From Arenicola marina (taxonomy: Eukaryota; Annelida; Polychaeta; Arenicolidae), in contig OZ025255.1 in NCBI GenBank assembly GCA_964019135.1, forward strand, positions 2,418,001-2,482,000: a stretch of DNA of 64,000 nucleotides, written 5' to 3'. Positions 1 to 8,005 of the stretch are shown piece after piece (position 1 is the first letter of the stretch; each line of letters begins with the position of its first letter). A model generated the notes under the pieces. The model was not told where the DNA came from, ran no database searches, and saw only the letters and a program-made list of their open reading frames with translations. A program made the translations under genes and the position numbers.

Positions 1-2
1 AG

Positions 3-1202
3 GAGGCCTCTGATGCTCAGGAACTTTCAGGGAAGAAATATAAAGGGAAGGGAATTAAAGTACAACTTTACACTCATGTCACGCCAGAGACTGAGAGAAA
101 GACAGGGATGGTAGGAGCAGTGGGGGGATCTGCTGACCTCCCAGAAGGCACTGAGCAACAATTGTTGTCTTTATTTCAGGGTTTATCCCCGGAAGAGAAG
201 GCTAGATTCATGTCATCCCTCACTAAAGTTCCTATTTCTACTAAAATCTCAGCTGACGTACCTACTTCTGTTACCCGGAATCCAGACCCTGGTCCTCTAG
301 CTTCTGTCTCCCTTCAAACACCTTCCCGACCCCAAGCGAGGAAACTTAGGTTATTCTCAGGAAAGAAAGTTCCTGCGAATGGGGAAGTGGAATATGCAAC
401 ATGGAGGTTACTTGCCCTTCAGAACTTTGATCCAGATATCCCTGATACAGAGGTGAAAAGGGCCATGGTTCAGAGTTTGTTGAGACCGGCACTGGATCAT
501 GTAGGCCATATCGCACAGTCTCCCTTGTGTACTGCACGAGAGATATTTGATCTGTTGGAGAAGGTGTATGGCCAGGTGGTAGACGGTCATGACTTACTTG
601 TGAAATTTTTTGGTTTGATCCAAGGGGACAAGGAGTTGGCCGCAGATTATCTGCAACGTCTTTACCTTACAATCTGTGAGGTTCAAACGCATAAAGGCAT
701 TGGACAGTATGAGCTTCCTCACATGCTTTTAAAACAGTTTAGCCGGGGTTGTGCTGATGAGTTTTTACTGCAGCGTTTGAAGTTAGAGGAGATGATGGAG
801 GATCCACCCTCTTTCGCAGACTTGTTGTTGGCTGTTCGCCGTGAGGAGACCATGCGTGAAGAGAAAAAGGCCAGGTTGAAGGGAAGAAAAGTCCATAGTT
901 ACCCTGTTCAATCTGTGAGTGGGTCTACTGATAGCATGGCTACTCTCATGCAGCAGTTACAGAGTCAATTGGATCAATTGAGGACGGAAGTTCAGTCCTA
1001 TAAGGAGAAAGTCACACAGGCTGTTCAGCCTGTATCCCAGTCTTCCTCCCAGGTCAAACCTACAACCCCCAGGGTATTCAGGGGTTTCTGTTATAAGTGT
1101 GGTCAGGAAAATCATATGGCAACTAACTGCAATAATGAAGCCAGACCTGAACTTGTACAAACAAAACTGTTGTCTCGCTCTTCCAGGAAACCCCCAAACT
1201 GA
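3..1202 (+). CDS. gag: Gag polyprotein (PNMA-like capsid and zinc knuckle), 5'-partial
   Basis: Gag builds the retrotransposon particle and packages its RNA. The frame is open from base 3; the first ATG in the window is at 108, giving 364 residues, but the true start may be further left. Counting from that ATG, residues about 80-250 resemble the capsid fold shared by gypsy Gag and the domesticated PNMA proteins: an L-R-x-F-S-G opening, then helices with LL-RPALDHV and L-x-KVYGQ. A Gln/Leu-rich possible coiled coil lies near 275-305. A CCHC zinc knuckle (C328, C331, H336, C341) is the nucleocapsid. The stop TGA is at 1200-1202, directly after a slippery heptamer leading into pol. The PNMA resemblance is from recognition, not a search. 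Confidence 0.88.
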   Translation, partial: EASDAQELSGKKYKGKGIKVQLYTHVTPETERKTGMVGAVGGSADLPEGTEQQLLSLFQGLSPEEKARFMSSLTKVPISTKISADVPTSVTRNPDPGPLASVSLQTPSRPQARKLRLFSGKKVPANGEVEYATWRLLALQNFDPDIPDTEVKRAMVQSLLRPALDHVGHIAQSPLCTAREIFDLLEKVYGQVVDGHDLLVKFFGLIQGDKELAADYLQRLYLTICEVQTHKGIGQYELPHMLLKQFSRGCADEFLLQRLKLEEMMEDPPSFADLLLAVRREETMREEKKARLKGRKVHSYPVQSVSGSTDSMATLMQQLQSQLDQLRTEVQSYKEKVTQAVQPVSQSSSQVKPTTPRVFRGFCYKCGQENHMATNCNNEARPELVQTKLLSRSSRKPPN

Positions 1203-1251
1203 GTGTGGCTCCTAGTATAGGGCAGCTGGGAGCCTCAGGTGAAAAGTGCCC
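1193..1251 (+). promoter_or_regulatory. Programmed -1 frameshift signal between gag and pol
   Basis: Bases 1193-1199 read CCCAAAC, which in the gag frame is C CCA AAC and fits the X XXY YYZ slippery rule. The gag stop follows at once (1200-1202). The pol frame is -1 relative to gag and is open from 1151, so the frames overlap by 52 nt. Seven nucleotides after the heptamer, GGCTCC (1207-1212) can pair with GGAGCC (1229-1234). Loop bases GGGCA (1220-1224) can pair with TGCCC (1247-1251), giving an H-type pseudoknot. The pol frame has no ATG before the protease active site, so fusion by frameshift is the simplest route. The structure is predicted by eye only. Confidence 0.75.
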
Positions 1252-4200
1252 ACATGTTTCAGCAGAATTATCTTTAGTTGGGAAACCAAACCAGGGTTCC
1301 ATTTACATTACGGGAAAAGGAACTTTTCCAGCACTACTGGACACTGGTTCAATGGTATCCACAGTGTCTGAGTCATTTTGGAGGACAGATTTGTCTGAAT
1401 TGTGTTTGTTTCCTCTTCAGGATTTAATTCAGGTAACTGGTGTCACTGGTGATAACTTGTCTTATCTGGGCTTTATTGAAGTATCTCTTAGCTTATTAGA
1501 TACTGGTAAGGATGCACTCACTTATCCAATACTTGTTGTGCCAGATACTGCTTATAATGCAGAAGTTCCCTTTTTAATTGGCACTAATGTACTTGATATT
1601 TTGAGGTCTGTCCTCAAAAAGTCAGTGGGGGAGAAATATCTCCAAAGGTGTATTTTGCCAGGCCCTGTTCATCTAGCCTTGTCAACTTTGAGTCTTCAAC
1701 AGCGCCACCTTGATCGATCAAAGGGAACTTATGGAGTTGTTAGAACCCAGGGAGTAGTGTCGCTGGGGCCGAGAGAGTCTGTAGTTGTGGGTGGATCAGC
1801 AAAGATAGTTTTGCCAGTAGCTTCACATATTGCACTTGTAGAAGGGTGTGAAGAGTTAGAGTCAAAGGGGGTATTGGTTACCCCGGGAGTGGTTGGCTTG
1901 GTCGGCCAAGTCCAACAGCTCACAGTAGAGTTACGCAATCTGGGCGAGAAGTCAGTCAAGCTGCAGTCTGGATTCCCTATTGGTAGATTGCAAGCTGCCA
2001 GGTTAGAAACTCCAGAAGAGCTGACTGTGGCAGGTGTAAGGATGCCAGATATGTCTCACTTGTCATTTGAGCAGCAACAAAAGGCTGAACGTTTCCTCAG
2101 TGATTGGACTGATTTGTTCTCCACTTCAGATCTAGATATAGGTAATACTAATCTTCAGCAACACCGGATAGACCTCACTGATGAAATTCCTTTTAAGGAA
2201 CGGGTTAGGAGAATTTCCCCTCCGCAGTATGAAGAAGTACGGCAGCACTTACACCAGATGCTAAAAATTGGTGTCATTCGTCCCTCTCAAAGTCCATGGG
2301 GTTCAAATATAGTTTTAGTCAGAAAGAAGAATGGTTCTCTTCGATTTTGTATCGATTATCGTCGTTTAAACCAGCGAACCATTCCAGATGCATATCCTAT
2401 CCCCAGGATGGATGAAATTCTCCATGTTTTGGGTGAAGCTAAATGGTTTAGCACACTCGACCTCAGGGCTGGTTACTGGCAGATGGGAGTGGCTGAAGAG
2501 CATAAGTCTCGTACTGCTTTTTCTGCAGGTCCCTTGGGGCACTTTGAATTTAACCGTCTAGCCTTCGGTTTAAAAAATGCGCCGTCATCCTTCCAGAGAC
2601 TAATGCAGAATATTCTGGGGGACCTTTTGTTCAAAATTTGCATTGTTTATCTGGATGACATTATTGTCTGGGGTGAATCATTTGAAGAAGAGCTCCTCAA
2701 CTTAGAGAAGGTATTCTCTAGGCTTAAAGAAGCTGGGTTGAAGCTGAACCTTGAAAAGTGTGAGTTTTTCCAGACCAAAATCAAATATCTTGCCCATATT
2801 GTTTCTCCTGATGGTATTGAATGTGATCCCAGTAAACTGGAGGCTGTCCAAAATTGGCCTGTGCCAGAAAATGTTGAACATGTACATAGATTTCTAGGTT
2901 TTGCCGGATTTTATCGGAAATTTGTGAAAGATTTCTCTAGGATTGCGTCTCCTCTCTATGCTTTGTTGGGGTCAAAGCAAAGGAAAAAGAAGACGGAGGT
3001 CAACTGGGAGTGGGGTGAACCTCAACAAGTTGCGTTTGACTGTCTAAAGACTGCTCTGAGTACACCCCCTACCCTAGCTTACCCCAATTATCAGGAACCA
3101 TTTATACTGCATGTTGACGCCAGTCGTCAAGGATTAGGTTGTGTCCTTGGGCAACTCAATGATGGCAAGTTTCAACCCATTGCATATGGTAGCCGTACAC
3201 TGAGAGGGTCTGAGAGGAACTACAGTGCTCACAAGTTAGAGTTCCTCGCCCTCAAGTGGGCAATTACTCAGCACTTCAACGATTATTTGTATGGTCAAAG
3301 GTTTACTGCTTATACTGATCACAACCCGTTAGCTTACCTATTGACCACTGCAAAATTGGATGCTACCGGCCATCGCTGGGTTGCAGAACTATCAGGTTTT
3401 GATTTTGATATCCGGTATAAGCCCGGTAAATCAAATGTTGATGCCGATGCACTGTCTCGATTACCCAGTAAGTCTGTGTATACCCAGGAAATCACTAGAG
3501 ACATGCTGCATAGTTTATGGCCACCCAGTGATGAATCTGATGAAGGTTTTGCTTCCTCTCTGTGTTTGTCTGCTCAAGTGTTGCCTGGCGTTGGTGGGGA
3601 GTGCCTCACAAGTAGTATTGACTGGGAAGTTGAACAAGGGGCAGATCCAATGTTGTGTCAGTTGAGGGAACTGCTAAAGGGTGATAAGCCCTCACAGCAT
3701 GTCAGACGGAAAGTTAGTTCTGGCTTAAAGAAGTATCTATCTCAATGGGATAGGCTAATGTGTGTGGATGGGATCATGTACCGTAGGATAAACACCAAGT
3801 GTGGTGAAATTAAGCAACTCCTGCTGCCTGTCTCTCAAATCCCTGTAGCATTCAAAGCCCTACATGATGATCTAGGACATTTGGGTCAGGCAAGAACTCT
3901 GGCACTCTTTCGGGATCGATTCTATTGGCCTGGTATGGCAAGTGATCTCAGCCAGAGAATGAGTCAGTGTGATAGATGTATCAGAGCCAAGTCTCCTCAT
4001 CTACCGCAGGTAGCTCCTCTCAAAACAATTGAAACAACCTACCCATTGGAATTGGTATGTATTGATTTCTTAAAGTTAGAGCCGTCCAAAGGTGGTTATG
4101 AAAATATATTAGTTATCACCGATCACTTCACTAAATATGCCCAAGCTGTCCCCACGAGAAATCAATCAGCTCAAACAACTGCCAAGGCACTTTTCGAAAT

Positions 4201-5203
4201 GTTTTTTGTTCATTACGGATTTCCTCGTAGAATCTTGTCTGATCAAGGTCGAAACTTTGAGGGGAATGTAATTCGACAATTGTGTCAACAGTTGGGGATT
4301 GTAAAGACAAGAACCACACCTTACCACCCCATGGGTAATGGAATAACTGAACGCATGAATTCTACTCTACTTCGAATGTTACGATGTCTTGATGAACCAC
4401 AAAAGCAGGATTGGAAGAGTCATGTAGCTTCCCTCGTCCATGCATACAATGCTACTGTCCATGATACGACTGGGTACAGTCCCTACTTTCTCTTATTTGG
4501 ACGTAAGCCAAGGTTGCCTGCCGATGTTTTCCTGAATCTCCTGCCTGGTGATGACTGTGGAGAGCTTTCAGCTTTTCAGGAAAGGTTAGCGGAGGCGTAT
4601 CGCCTTGCTGAGTTGGCTACTAGACAAGCAGGGAGGCGACATAAGCGGCAATATGACTTAAGAGTACGTGGTGCCTGTATCGAAGTAGGAGACAGGGTTT
4701 TAGTCAAGAACCTTGGATTCGTGGGTCCTCATAAACTGGCTGACAAGTGGGAATCTGAAGTGTATATCGTATCCACTCAACCTAACCCAGAAATCCCGGT
4801 TTATACTGTTTATAAGGAAAACGGATCTGTTCAGAAAACTCGTACTCTCCATCGCAATCACCTCCTACCTCTTTCCCTCCCACTTGGCCATGAGGGGTCT
4901 GCTACTGAGAGTATTGAGTCTGTAAACCCTCCTGATCCTTCTGATGAAAGTGAGGATGAGGCCATTGAACCACTACGTCCTAAAAGATCCTGTGGTAAGC
5001 CAAAGAGGTATCGAGACCCAAACTTTATTGGTCAGTTATCCATCTCAGCTATTGCAGATAAAGAGTTACAAAATACTTATGTCACTCACTTAATGCAACT
5101 GGATAAGATTGAATTATGTTTAAAACTTCAAAAGGAGAGACCAAATGATGAATTGGTGTCACAGCTCTTGCGGACGTTGATTGAAACTCAACTCATTAAG
5201 TAA
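1196..5203 (+). CDS. pol: Pol polyprotein: protease, reverse transcriptase, RNase H, integrase
   Basis: Pol copies the element's RNA into DNA and inserts it. Residues are counted from the codon at 1205. Aspartic protease: DTGS at 46-49. Reverse transcriptase: about 330-530, with FCIDYRRLN and the catalytic YLDD at 482-485. RNase H: D638, E679 and D705. Integrase: zinc-binding H887, H892, C922, C925, then the DDE core D954, D1013, E1049, whose last spacing is exactly 35. A GPY/F-like stretch (GPHKLADKWE) follows near 1175; I see no chromodomain. The open part is 1332 residues without a break, normal for gypsy Pol. It begins with GTG, not ATG, so translation should come from the -1 frameshift after gag. 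All catalytic residues are present, so the enzyme could be active. Confidence 0.95.
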   Translation, partial: KLSVAPSIGQLGASGEKCPHVSAELSLVGKPNQGSIYITGKGTFPALLDTGSMVSTVSESFWRTDLSELCLFPLQDLIQVTGVTGDNLSYLGFIEVSLSLLDTGKDALTYPILVVPDTAYNAEVPFLIGTNVLDILRSVLKKSVGEKYLQRCILPGPVHLALSTLSLQQRHLDRSKGTYGVVRTQGVVSLGPRESVVVGGSAKIVLPVASHIALVEGCEELESKGVLVTPGVVGLVGQVQQLTVELRNLGEKSVKLQSGFPIGRLQAARLETPEELTVAGVRMPDMSHLSFEQQQKAERFLSDWTDLFSTSDLDIGNTNLQQHRIDLTDEIPFKERVRRISPPQYEEVRQHLHQMLKIGVIRPSQSPWGSNIVLVRKKNGSLRFCIDYRRLNQRTIPDAYPIPRMDEILHVLGEAKWFSTLDLRAGYWQMGVAEEHKSRTAFSAGPLGHFEFNRLAFGLKNAPSSFQRLMQNILGDLLFKICIVYLDDIIVWGESFEEELLNLEKVFSRLKEAGLKLNLEKCEFFQTKIKYLAHIVSPDGIECDPSKLEAVQNWPVPENVEHVHRFLGFAGFYRKFVKDFSRIASPLYALLGSKQRKKKTEVNWEWGEPQQVAFDCLKTALSTPPTLAYPNYQEPFILHVDASRQGLGCVLGQLNDGKFQPIAYGSRTLRGSERNYSAHKLEFLALKWAITQHFNDYLYGQRFTAYTDHNPLAYLLTTAKLDATGHRWVAELSGFDFDIRYKPGKSNVDADALSRLPSKSVYTQEITRDMLHSLWPPSDESDEGFASSLCLSAQVLPGVGGECLTSSIDWEVEQGADPMLCQLRELLKGDKPSQHVRRKVSSGLKKYLSQWDRLMCVDGIMYRRINTKCGEIKQLLLPVSQIPVAFKALHDDLGHLGQARTLALFRDRFYWPGMASDLSQRMSQCDRCIRAKSPHLPQVAPLKTIETTYPLELVCIDFLKLEPSKGGYENILVITDHFTKYAQAVPTRNQSAQTTAKALFEMFFVHYGFPRRILSDQGRNFEGNVIRQLCQQLGIVKTRTTPYHPMGNGITERMNSTLLRMLRCLDEPQKQDWKSHVASLVHAYNATVHDTTGYSPYFLLFGRKPRLPADVFLNLLPGDDCGELSAFQERLAEAYRLAELATRQAGRRHKRQYDLRVRGACIEVGDRVLVKNLGFVGPHKLADKWESEVYIVSTQPNPEIPVYTVYKENGSVQKTRTLHRNHLLPLSLPLGHEGSATESIESVNPPDPSDESEDEAIEPLRPKRSCGKPKRYRDPNFIGQLSISAIADKELQNTYVTHLMQLDKIELCLKLQKERPNDELVSQLLRTLIETQLIK

Positions 5204-5514
5204 GCTGGCTGATAGTAAATTGTACCTGGTTATGTTATTGCTATTCAGTATTCACCTGGTTGATTTGTAAATGAGTCTAATGCCTAATGTTAAATTTTAG
5301 GTTTAAGATTGTTTTATGTTGGTTTTTGATGGCTATGAACATTGTGATTGTGATTGTCATTGTATTTTAATTGTTCTTGTAATAGTGAAATGTGGATAAG
5401 TATAATGACTAAATGTGGTAATGTTGATATACTGCATTTCAGCATATACAGGTGTATATCTGAGTTTATAGTCAGGTGTTCATAGTTTTAAATTGTCAGG
5501 AGACAATTTATCTT
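5204..5514 (+). other. Non-coding stretch between pol and 3' LTR
   Basis: About 310 bases, T-rich on +, with many stops in all frames. There is no env-like ORF, signal peptide or transmembrane coding segment, which argues against an errantivirus-like element. Confidence 0.6.
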
Positions 5515-5526
5515 GGGAGGGGCAGA
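5515..5526 (+). promoter_or_regulatory. Polypurine tract for plus-strand DNA priming
   Basis: GGGAGGGG (5515-5522) followed by CAGA lies directly before the TGTCAC that opens the LTR. That is where the RNase H-resistant plus-strand primer of LTR elements is expected. Confidence 0.7.
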
Positions 5527-5908
5527 TGTCACAGAGCCTGTTTGACAGATGCGGTGAGTGGTGTAAAGTTCACTGACCCTGCCACTGACCTGAGTCTTGA
5601 CACACTTGGCCAGTCACAAGCACGCTATGCCTATGGAAATTCATCTGAATTGTCTCTGATTTCTTGTACCACGTTCATTGTGTCTTTGTCATCCGGAATG
5701 GTCTTTGGGTGTCCACACGTGGTTTGGGAGGTTGAGTTCTCGATGTAATCCAGTGTTACGGTAATCCATAGATGTTTCAAGTTGTCTCATATTTAGTAAA
5801 AAACTTCGCGTCGCTGGCCATGCTTCATCAGTGTTCATACGGGTTTCCTTGACCTAAGCTGACCTGGCCGAGTTATGACTGTTGCATGGCGGGAAGATTC
5901 GAACTGTG

Positions 5909-5916
5909 TATAAATA
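5909..5916 (+). promoter_or_regulatory. TATA box of the LTR promoter
   Basis: TATAAATA, followed about 25-30 bases later by a CTCTCTCTCT tract suitable for an initiator. It would mark the U3/R border near 5938. Confidence 0.65.
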
Positions 5917-6042
5917 GGGTCGCACGCCGGATGGTCTCTCTCTCTTCATTTGCTTCACGTGAAGGTGGTTTGGACCCCCTCCGGGACCTTACGTCAGCCT
6001 AACGTGTCGCCGGGGCATGTCGTCTTGAAGTCTTTTCTACAG

Positions 6043-6547
6043 GTATGTTCCGTTATTTTAATTGTTTCTTGCATAGTAGTGGCGAGATAAATTAAGCTTA
6101 TATGCGTGTGCTATTTGTCTACTGTGGGTTTGTTTATAAACAGTGCCATGCGGTCTTTGACGAGAGGTGTCTGCACATGTCATTATCTGTCAATTAGTGA
6201 TTTCGGTCCTGAATGCTAGTTCTCTCTTAGATTCGAGGGGTTATAGTAATTATATATTGCTTCTAGAGGTACTAAAGTATTTTGCATGGTTACTTTCCAT
6301 ATGCTTTGACCTTCAGCTACCATTTTTTGAGGAAGTTTAGACCATGTGCTCTGTCGGCCATATTCATGACATGACCATGTCGTTTTGATACTGTTTATCG
6401 TTGTATTTTGTTTTATTGTTTTCTAATTGTTCCTGTGTCAATTTCATGCGTCTGTCTACATTTCTTGTACTGGGTTTATCTATACTAATGTTTGGCTATA
6501 GTCTGGGCATTTTTGTGAACTATCTTGTTATGTTGTCTTTTCTACAG
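6043..6547 (+). other. Intron-like GT-AG segment inside the LTR
   Basis: The segment begins GTATGT and ends TTTTCTACAG. The 13-mer GTCTTTTCTACAG occurs both just before it (6030-6042) and as its last 13 bases (6535-6547). TACTAAT (from 6483) fits a branch point about 58 nt from the 3' AG. It may be a spliced intron, an introner-like insertion with a 13-bp target duplication, or a chance arrangement. If spliced, the R region from the TATA-driven start to AATAAA shrinks from about 600 to about 110 nt. No function is proven. Confidence 0.4.
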
Positions 6548-6553
6548 AATAAA
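6548..6553 (+). terminator. Polyadenylation signal AATAAA in the LTR
   Basis: AATAAA lies near the 3' end of the LTR, about 630 bases after the TATA box. It is the only strong candidate in the LTR for ending the retrotransposon transcript. Confidence 0.65.
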
Positions 6554-6598
6554 ACTTGCCTGAGCACCGACCCCATCAGAGTGGTTACAATTTCTTTC

Positions 6599-6606
6599 TG
6601 GCGCCC
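6599..6606 (+). other. Primer-binding-site-like octamer TGGCGCCC
   Basis: TGGCGCCC equals the first eight bases of a tRNA-Lys-type primer-binding site. The bases after it do not continue the match. A PBS belongs after a 5' LTR, so here it suggests either a shared LTR of a former tandem element or a chance LTR-end sequence. Confidence 0.35.
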
Positions 6607-6747
6607 TGTTACATATATATCGTGTACATAAATACATAAATTATAAAACACGATTCATCTCTGTGCAACTTCTCGGGATAGGAGGGCTTCTTAAGATGTA
6701 TCATTATCTAGTTTGTATATTGTTATTGATGGTAAAGTGAAATGATG

Positions 6748-6813
6748 AAATGCTTCTGTTTTAGACCACTTTTTTGTGCATGCATTTTATGCTAAAGTGT
6801 CGAGGAAACCTCC
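6748..6813 (-). mobile_element. Degenerate SINE tail fragment
   Basis: Over about 65 bases this aligns by eye with the tail part of the SINE at 22288-22473. Shared blocks are TGTTTTAG, CCACTTTT, TGTGCA and GGAACCTCC-like, in the same order and orientation. The tRNA-like head is absent. A minisatellite starts directly after it, as the other copy also lies inside a minisatellite. Confidence 0.55.
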
Positions 6814-6814
6814 A

Positions 6815-7192
6815 GGTATATGGGGTTATATGGGATGGTACGTTGAATGTTATGGTTTGGTCTATGTTTGTTATAGGATGATTTATGAAGTGTTATGTAA
6901 TGGTGTATGGCGGGTTATAAGATTGTATATATGGGTCCTGTTATGGGATAGTATATGGGGTGTTATAGGATGGTGTATGTTTGTTATCGGATGGTGCATG
7001 TTTGTTATTGGATGGTGCATATTTGTTATTGGATGGTGCATGTTTGTTATTGGATAGTGCATGTTTGTTATTAAATGGTATATGAGGTATTTTATGATAG
7101 TATATATGGGTGTTATTGGATGGTATGTGGGGTGTTACGGGATGATATATGGGGTGTTATGGGATGATATATGGGGTGCTATGGGCGGCACA
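6815..7192. repeat. 21-22-bp minisatellite in aquaporin intron 1
   Basis: Degenerate tandem units of the type GGATGATATATGGGGTGTTA, and a sub-type GGATGGTGCATGTTTGTTAT around 6960-7075. The array ends about 15 nt from the aquaporin 5' splice site (7207). Open frames here are repeat by-products. Confidence 0.8.
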
Positions 7193-7207
7193 TACTGATA
7201 GCCTTAC

Positions 7208-7499
7208 CCCTGAGGACGGTGATGCGGGCCAGCAGGGCCATGGCGAGGGTGACGGAGGGGTTCATGTGGGCGCCCCCGAACTCTAGCAGCGCCCAGCTGG
7301 TCGTGGCCACGACGAAGCACATGCCGAGGGCGGTCTGGACGAGGGTGCTGCCGGGGAGACCCCAGGACAGCGGCAGGGCGCACTGCACCGTCATGAACAT
7401 GAAGGTCGCCAGGAACTCGGCCACCAGGTCCCGCCAGAACGCCAGATGACGCCACTCCCCGCGCAGGGTGGCGCAGTACTCCCCACGACTCATCCCCAT
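7208..7499 (-). CDS. Aquaporin (MIP family), first coding exon
   Basis: This exon encodes the N-terminal third of a membrane water or small-solute channel. The ATG at 7499 has a good context (ACC before it). Residues 1-25 form a short cytosolic N-terminus. Helix 1 (about 25-42) carries the conserved AEFLATF with E28. Helix 2 spans about 52-72. Loop B holds GAHMNPS at 76-82, so the first NPA box is NPS, followed by VTLAMALLA and RITVLRG. The exon ends in phase 1 at a strong donor, GTAAGG (7207-7202), where MIP genes commonly have an intron. The other half, with the second NPA box, must lie left of the window, beyond the retrotransposon. No stop or frameshift is seen. Subfamily cannot be set from one exon. 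Confidence 0.88.
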
Positions 7500-7582
7500 G
7501 GTAACGACGCTCCGCCGTCAGCGGGATTTAAACCGGATGATCCAACGATAATCCGCTCTCAGGACTGTCAAATCACGGGATA

Positions 7583-8005
7583 ATCCTAGGTCCCTATGTT
7601 AATCTCAGGTCACGGGATAATCTCCGGTCTCGGGATAAACCTAGGTCCCTATGTTAATCTCAGGTCACGGGATAATCTCAGGTCTCGGGATAAACCTAGG
7701 TCCCTATGTTAATCTCAGGTCACGGGATAATCTCAGGTCTCGGGATAAACCTAGGTCCCTATGTTAATCTCAGGTCACGGGATAATCTCAGGTCTCAGGA
7801 TAAACCTAGGTCCCTATGTTAATCTCAGGTCACGGGATAATCTCAGGTCTCGGGATAAACCTAGGTCCCTATGTTAATCTCAGGTCACGGGATAATCTCA
7901 GGTCTCGGGATAAACCTAGGTCCCTATGTTAATCTCAGGTCACGGGATAATCTCAGGTCTCGGGATAAACCTAGGTCCCTATGTTAATCTCAGGTCTCGG
8001 AATAA
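7583..8005. repeat. 55-bp minisatellite upstream of the aquaporin exon
   Basis: Eight copies with period 55, each containing CCTAGGTCCCTATGTTAATC followed by two CTCAGGT-CGGGATAA modules. The sequence continues as diverged half-units (ATCTCAGGT, GGGATAATC) to about 8165. It occupies about -85 to -670 relative to the aquaporin ATG, so it lies in the likely 5' region or promoter of that gene. Confidence 0.9.

Larger units (their letters stand above)
1..6613 (+). mobile_element. Ty3/gypsy-type LTR retrotransposon, 5' end outside window
   Basis: One continuous element reads gag, then pol (PR-RT-RNaseH-IN), a short non-coding stretch, a polypurine tract and an LTR with TATA box and AATAAA. The protease-RT-RNase H-integrase order is that of Metaviridae (Ty3/gypsy), not Ty1/copia. 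No third ORF (env) lies between pol and the LTR. Both ORFs lack internal stops or frameshifts, so the copy looks young. The 5' LTR, primer-binding site and start of gag lie left of base 1, so LTR-LTR divergence and target-site duplication cannot be judged. It is antisense to the aquaporin whose first exon is at 7208-7499. The exact 3' end is uncertain (6589 or 6613; see the LTR entry). Confidence 0.93.
5527..6613 (+). mobile_element. 3' LTR of the gypsy element
   Basis: The LTR starts TGTCACAG immediately after the polypurine tract. Two ends fit the TG...CA rule. One is GTGGTTACA ending at 6589. The other is CTGTTACA ending at 6613, whose reverse complement matches the first eight LTR bases at seven positions. 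The first is attractive because TGGCGCCC (6599-6606), the start of a common tRNA-Lys-type primer-binding site, would follow nine bases later. Inside are a TATA box (5909-5916), a CT-rich likely start region (about 5935-5945), an intron-like segment (6043-6547) and AATAAA (6548-6553). The 5' LTR is needed to fix the end. Confidence 0.82.

Noticed and set aside
5476..6631. Small open frames within and just before the LTR
   Set aside because: They overlap U3/R sequence, lack homology, and are expected by chance; no env features are seen.
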